Shown here: one piece after another, positions 58,521 through 64,000 of the stretch
Position numbering within the stretch: the stretch's first letter is position 1
Layout: each line of letters begins with the position of its first letter
NCBI GenBank assembly: GCA_018894105.1
Contig: CM032117.1
Span: 52,734,503 to 52,798,502, forward strand
From: Jacaranda mimosifolia
Taxonomy: Eukaryota; Streptophyta; Magnoliopsida; Lamiales; Bignoniaceae
Direction: 5' to 3'
Length of the DNA stretch: 64,000 bases
Notes under the pieces: generated by a model
The model's database searches: none
What the model saw: the letters and a program-made list of their open reading frames with translations, nothing else
Told to the model about the DNA's origin: nothing
Program-made: the position numbers and the translations under genes

Positions 58521-58623
58521 TAATTATTTTGATCTTCTGTCAAGGAGGAAAGAATTTGAGGTTTGGTTGAGGTAGAGATATGTTGGAAATGTGGCACAAA
58601 TGCAGTGTACGATGCCTCACGCA

Positions 58624-58630
58624 GTTATAA
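58624..58630 (-). promoter_or_regulatory. Possible TATA box of the receptor kinase gene
   Basis: CCCTTATAACTGC on the minus strand about 105 bases upstream of the ATG. This is a weak match; no better candidate is close. Confidence 0.3.
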
Positions 58631-58639
58631 GGGGTTGTA

Positions 58640-60112
58640 ACAATGGCTAGAGATGTCCAGTACCTAGAAGCAAATGCTGGAAATTTAATTGTTTTTTTTA
58701 AATTCTTTCATGCCTAACTGCCGTCGGAGGATGAATAATTACGTTTGGCGCCTTAGATTGTTGACAATCAATTTTGAACACGTGGAAACCCGTCGTTACG
58801 ACGTGTAAGAATCGTTAGTTTAGCCGTGTGACTTTTGGTGGTTTACATGTCATTAGGCCTAACTAGCTGTTTTTTCTTGTTCACTTGAAATTAAGAATTA
58901 GTGTGATTAGTGGGTGATGAGTTGTTAACGTAAGATAATCTAGGTTATAAGCACGCTGAGGGGTTTAAGGATAGGATGATGTGGGAGCTTTCTGTTCTAG
59001 TACTATATGTCTCCTCAAGTTATATGCTTGTTGAGGTCATCACTTGGGAATGATACACATTTCGCAAAAAGCTAGGTTTCTGTCTTGTTAATCTTTTGTG
59101 AAACTTTTAGGTTTCATGATCAATCAATCTAATCTTGATGTAACCTATGTTTGGTACGTTTGATCCTGTTTGTCCAAAAATTACTTAATATTTTGCCATA
59201 TACTATTTCATTTGCAATAATATTTAGACAATATTTCAATAGACGAATTCTGAACAACAATTGAATTACTATTGTCGACAAATTTCATATATATAGTCTC
59301 ATTTATTATTACCTTTGTGTTTGTTGGGCTATCTATACATACATATATTGGTGAATTACTTACATGATCGTTGATGGGGGTCAACACACTAAAACTCTTT
59401 CAATAAAGATGGCCTAAAGTAGTGTGGGTATGTGTATAAAAGTTTTGTCAATTCTTTCATATATAGGCATGTGTTCTTAATTGTGGAGAGTTGAAAATTG
59501 ACATTGCCTATTAATATATAGAAGCCCACATGATGCCAGGCATAATATGTATTATACTTTGGAACTGCCCACTTGATGTTTGTGGTAATATTTTGGAACC
59601 TCATATCAGGGCAAAAGGATTTGTCTTGAACCACTAAGTATGTTGTTGTGGATTTCGGCCAAGTTGTTGCATCATGCGCAGTAGAATTTGACCTCAAACA
59701 TAGAAGTCATTTCATTTATTCCCAGTTGAATTATCTCAGAAATTATTATAACAAGGGCACTTAATTTTTTTTAATCAGGAACGAAATATGTTACAGATTC
59801 GCGGCGAACCTACGCTGCATTTTGGTGCTGCTTTTCATACAAGGTCCTCCGAGTGATTTGGGTTTAAGAACTAAAGACTAATGTTTCTTTTTCTTTAGTT
59901 ACACACATACAGGCACACTTAGAGTTCATTACCATTTGAATTCTAAACTCTATGCCTTATACAATGTCACTAAAATCACTGACCACTCAATAAATTAAAA
60001 TTTATTGTGATCTTTGGTTGAGAAAAATGAAAAATATAAAAATAACTAAATGTGAGTTAACTTACATAAAAAATTCCTCTTATTGTTTAGAGAAAATAAA
60101 TGAATATATATG
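58640..60112. other. Promoter and intergenic region upstream of the receptor kinase
   Basis: No gene is supported. The 102-codon minus-strand ORF at 59389-59697 (TTYLVVQDKSFCPDMRF...) has a protein-like composition but no recognised family and no long neighbours. Confidence 0.45.
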
Positions 60113-60367
60113 TGCAAAGTAGGGGAAAATGCAAAATTGATTCTACGACTTGATCCTACTAGAAAGTAGGACTTTAACTTTTCGGATCGCAAAATTAGTA
60201 TGCCACCTTAAAAAATCTGGCAATTTGAAGATCAATTGGGCCCGAATTTCATTTTCCTTCAGCGCGGTCCCACGTGGCAGCTGATTTGATGCCACGTGGT
60301 GCCTTGTCAGCCTAAATATCTACTTTTCTCCTACGTGGCATATGCTTTGTCAATTCTTGTTGCCACG

Positions 60368-62031
60368 CACTACCAAAAAAAAGAGTATTAGTGACCAAAA
60401 AATCAGTCACTAATAGGTTTAGTGACCGATTCGATCGGCCACTAAAACTCTCATTACTAATTTGTCTCGATCACTAATTCGGTCACTAATTAGTGACCAA
60501 CTTTTATTGGTCACTAATCAATGACCTATTAGTCTATTAGTGACCGAAATGGCGGTCACTAATTATTTATAAAAAAATTTAAAAAATTGTGTATGTTACT
60601 AGGCGGTCACTAATTTTAATAAGTTAAAAATATTTTTCTTCAACTTTGCTTCCTCTTAGATTCGAACTCAGAACCTTTGTTATACTTAAATGAGTAACTG
60701 ACCACTACACCACATATATTTTCATACGTTTGTCTCAACAATATAATATATATAATATTTACAAATTAAAAAGTAATTATAATATTCTTGTGTATAAGTT
60801 ACTATTATTTTTCATTTTAAAATTTAACAAAAATAACAATTATTCATTTAATATTTGTGTAATATTTATTCAATATAATAACACACTGTATTTTTTATTT
60901 ATAACTATTACTTTTAAATTTTAGATATATTTTATCATAATATATTATAAACATATTAAAAATAGTATATACATACTAATATGCATAGTGATAAATAGTT
61001 TTTTTTATATATAATAAATACTAATATTTATTACTGTTTATTTTAGTAAATAGTTTACACATATATATGGTAATATGTATATATACTTATACATACAAAT
61101 TAATATATAATATTATTAATTATATTATAAATATTTATTTATAACTATTACTTTTAAATTTTAGGTATATTTTATCATAATATATTATAAACATATTAAA
61201 AATAGTATATACATACTAATATGTATAGTGATAAATAGTTTTTTTCTTTTTTATATAATAAATAGTTTATAATAAATACTAATATTTATTACTATTATAG
61301 TCATACATAGTTTACACATATATATGATAATACGTATATATGCTTATACAAACGAATTAATATATAATATTATTAATTATATTATAAGTATTTATTTACT
61401 CATAATTCATGTATATATATATTATTGATGTGTATATATCAATTAATTCTCATTTTTTTTCTTTGTATAAGAATAGCATTCTTGTTTATTTCTTTGTGTA
61501 TCTATATATATTAATAAATTAATGTTCAATTATATGGATATTATATAGAAATATTTAGTGGTTATATATTTGTATATGTACATATATTTTTATATTTTTT
61601 ATATATACATATATTATTATCGAATATATATATATATGTTAATGGCAAACACAATATTTTATTACTTATATAAGTGTTACATAAATTTTATGCTTTCATA
61701 TTACAAGAATATGCAAAAAAATAAAATTTTATATTTGTGACCGTTTATTAATTAAAAAACGTGGTCATTAATTACTGACCGCTTTATATGGTCATTAATA
61801 TTAGTGACCAAACTCTTAATTCGGTCACTAATTAGTGACCGAATTAGTGACTGCTTTTTGCAGTCACTAATATTAGTGACTGAAAAAGAGTTCGGTCACT
61901 AATTAGTGACCGCTTTGTGCGGTCACTAATTTTTTTAAAATATTATATTTAAATTGATCACTAATCGATCATTAATCGGTCACCAATTGGTCACTAAAAT
62001 TTGGTCACTAAAGCTCATTTTTTTGGTAGTG
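60368..62031. mobile_element. Non-autonomous CACTA (En/Spm) element nested in element C
   Basis: Termini are CACTACCAAAAAAAAGAG on the left and, read inward, CACTACCAAAAAAATGAGC on the right. Subterminal regions are packed with TTAGTGACC and GGTCACTAA units in both orientations. The 3-base flanks ACG and ATG are a TSD with one mismatch. Excising it restores continuity of the left TIR of element C. 1.66 kb, non-coding, AT-rich centre. Confidence 0.87.
60901..61395. repeat. 240 bp tandem duplication inside the CACTA element
   Basis: ATAACTATTACTTTTAAATT starts at both 60901 and 61141, and the two following stretches stay nearly identical through AATATATAATATTATTAATT apart from small indels. 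Confidence 0.85.
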
Positions 62032-62555
62032 ATGTCACCATCAAATTTACACTTGGATACAAAAAAAGCAAAAAAAACAAAAAAAAAAAAAAAAAAAGGT
62101 TAGACCCCAACAACTTAAAAATCAAAAAACCACCAAAAATTAAAAATAAAATTTTAAACCAAATTAAAAAAAAAAAAAAGAATAAATGATTAAACACATT
62201 AGAAAAGCCCACAATTTCTCATTTGGCAAACATAAAAAATCCAAATATTATGAAAATAATAAAGGTATCTATAATAATTTCATTAAATTTAGTTGAATAT
62301 AAACAAGATATAAAATAAATAAATAATAAAAAATATAATATCTAAATCTATTTTTGGACAATATAATTTTAATATTTTAAATTATATACTCAATAATATT
62401 AAAAATAATAAATATATCTAAAATAATTTAATTAAAATTTAAAAATTTAAAAACCTATGCTTTTAACTATATAAGATAAATTACTTAATAATACTAGAAA
62501 TTTTCTAATTAAAAATAAAATAAATTAAAAATTAAAACTTTAAAAATATATGGCT

Positions 62556-62881
62556 TTATTTGGTTATGTTTCCCAGAAACAACATTATTTTGGGAAAATA
62601 TAATCAAACATATCCTTATTTTTCTCCAAAATACACATTTTTCAATATATATATACATATATTATATATACATTATATATATTTTTTATTATCATTCTAA
62701 CATTAAAAAAATCACTCAATTTTATTTTTACCCCAAAAATTTAATAAAAAAGTATTGATTTGACTGCTATAGTAAAAAAATATGTCCTCCAAAATATAAA
62801 CAAACATACTAAAAAATAACTTGCACATTCTTCAATAATTTTAATAAAATCAAACAAAAAACATAGTCAAACATTCCCTAT
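62556..62881. repeat. MITE family 2, copy 2, nested in element C
   Basis: The left end TTTGGTTATGTTTCCCAG and the right end, in reverse complement, AGGGAATGTTTGACTATG mirror the ends of the copy at 2811-3328. No TSD was determined. Confidence 0.5.
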
Positions 62882-63039
62882 GATTTTAACTATATAATAT
62901 AAATTACGTAATAATATTAAATCTACAAATAGGCCTAAAATACTTTAATTCAATTTAAATAAATTTATCTATTAATTTAAATAATAATTATTATTATTAT
63001 AAAAAACATATATATACATATATATAATATTACCCTACA

Positions 63040-63350
63040 TTCCCCCCCAACCGACCCACCTCATAACATGGCCGCCGGCCAGCCACCGCCGCTGAAGCGA
63101 CCGCTGGGGCCAACGGTCGTGCCTCGCAGCCCAGTTCTCACTCTTCCTTCCAGCCCTCGACACGCCCCCCTTCCCCCCAACACCTTTCCCTTTCTCTTTA
63201 CGCGCCATTAGCCCACCTTCCCCTCAATTACTTTTCCCTTTCCCCAAGGCCATGGCAGCGCCTCCCACTCTCTATTCCCTTTCCCTTCCCCACGCCCCCC
63301 AAAAAAAGCAATCTGGCCAGTGACCATGGCAGCCGTTGGCCGCTTGACGG
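63040..63350. other. GC-rich core of element C
   Basis: C-rich sequence with CCATGG and GGCC words (GGCCATGGCAGCG, GACCATGGCAGCC) inside AT-rich DNA. It is comparable to the cores of elements A and B. No domain-bearing frame is seen. Confidence 0.6.
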
Positions 63351-63775
63351 TGTTTATATACAAATATATTATAGTTATATATATTTTTATGTGTTTATAT
63401 GTATGTATATGTGTATATATGAATATAAATATCGTTTAAAATTTATGCATTGTTTTAAAAAAATTTGTTTGATTTTTCATTTTATTTTGTTGATGTGGCA
63501 AGTGAATATGCCATGTCAACCACCACACAAGCGAATGGGAGAAGAGCCTGCTAACAAGTCGCCACAAATCAGCTGCCATGTAGGATTGGGTTGAAGGAAA
63601 ATAAAATTGGAGTCCAATTTGTCCTCAAATTGCCAAATTTTTAAGGTAGTGTACCAATTTTGTGACCTGAAAAGTTAAAATCCTATTTTTCCAGTAGGGT
63701 CAAGTTACAAAACCAATTTTACATTTTTCCCTGCAAAGTAATATCGAAGGTACGAAAAAGCTTTCTTAGGTCCCA

Positions 63776-63954
63776 CTTTGGATCCTTTATTTCATTCCGT
63801 ATTTCATCTCCTATTCCAATGTGATTTATATATACCAAGTGTATTTAGTTTTCAATCAATTATTTTTATAAAAAAAATATTTAATATACATATCATATAT
63901 CTACGCAATAGAATAGGAGATGAAACATATAATAAAATAGAGAATCTAAACCGG
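63776..63954. repeat. MITE family 3, complete copy
   Basis: The left end carries GTATTTCATCTCCTATTCCA and the right end, in reverse complement, ATGTTTCATCTCCTATTCTA. The centre has TTTATAAAAAAAATATTTAA. This copy is the reference for aligning the copies at 51246-52083 and 53308-53407. Confidence 0.65.
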
Positions 63955-64000
63955 GTTAAGTCCAAAATTGTTTTCCTGCAAAATTGGATGAAAGTCGACC

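Larger units (their letters stand above)
60122..63731. mobile_element. Long-TIR Mutator-like element C with GC-rich core
   Basis: A perfect 9-base duplication TGCAAAGTA lies at 60113-60121 and 63732-63740. Inverted repeats of about 250 bases start GGGGAAAATGCAAAATTG on the left and GGGAAAAATGTAAAATTGG, read inward, on the right. They share CTTTAACTTTTC and TGGCAGCTGATTTG. The left TIR is interrupted by a CACTA element (60368-62031); without it the element is about 1.9 kb. AT-rich arms with (TA)n surround a GC-rich core at 63040-63350. No transposase gene. The TSD length and long TIRs indicate a non-autonomous MULE. Confidence 0.85.

Noticed and set aside
59389..59697. 102-codon minus-strand ORF upstream of the receptor kinase
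   Set aside because: Balanced composition but no recognised family, no neighbouring exons and no promoter; not enough to call a gene.
62001..62212. ORFs on both strands over A-rich DNA
   Set aside because: They encode poly-Lys or poly-Phe from homopolymer runs.
1..64000. tRNA, rRNA, CRISPR or prokaryotic operon features
   Set aside because: Nothing with cloverleaf promoter boxes, rRNA sequence or spaced palindromic arrays was recognised by eye. The primer-binding sites are tRNA-complementary but are not tRNA genes.

Overview
The window is nuclear DNA of a flowering plant, most likely a eudicot. The evidence is strongly AT-rich intergenic sequence, GT-AG introns, three plant gene families, and a dense plant-type transposon load. 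The species cannot be named from sequence alone. There is no operon, CRISPR array or prokaryotic structure.

Only three host genes look intact. They are a single-exon BAHD acyltransferase of the spermidine/shikimate hydroxycinnamoyltransferase type (5028-6368, minus), a GTD-binding (DUF593) myosin-binding-like coiled-coil protein (CDS 35108-36639, plus, with a 5'UTR intron and a tiny last exon), and a two-exon LRR receptor kinase with a non-RD catalytic loop (55461-58520, minus). Nothing suggests that they work together.

More than half of the window is transposon-derived. From left to right: a hAT transposase relic (11007-11227); a decayed 7.9 kb autonomous-type Mutator element with long TIRs, a broken transposase and an opposite-strand GRF zinc-finger pseudogene (11458-19324); a full-length Ty1/copia element with a perfect 5 bp target duplication (19842-26701, minus); two adjacent long-inverted-repeat elements with GC-rich cores (28025-31313); a non-autonomous hAT (32502-33519); a possible 6.3 kb Helitron (36943-43248) holding a non-autonomous Mutator element with a 9 bp TSD (37852-39144); a hAT MITE with 8 bp TSD (43489-43965); a second copia element that has lost its reverse transcriptase core (44019-50164); a small Helitron inserted in a MITE (51382-52049); and a 3.6 kb long-TIR Mutator-like element with a perfect 9 bp TSD (60122-63731), itself carrying a CACTA element (60368-62031). 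Three small MITE families recur between them.

The most distinctive material is the set of three long-TIR elements that share one layout (long TIR, AT-rich TA/TG arms, GC-rich CCATGG-rich core), and the Mutator element with its in-frame 135 bp coding repeat and convergent GRF gene. Nested insertions give a readable relative chronology. Coordinates were worked out by eye, so element ends without a TSD are approximate.
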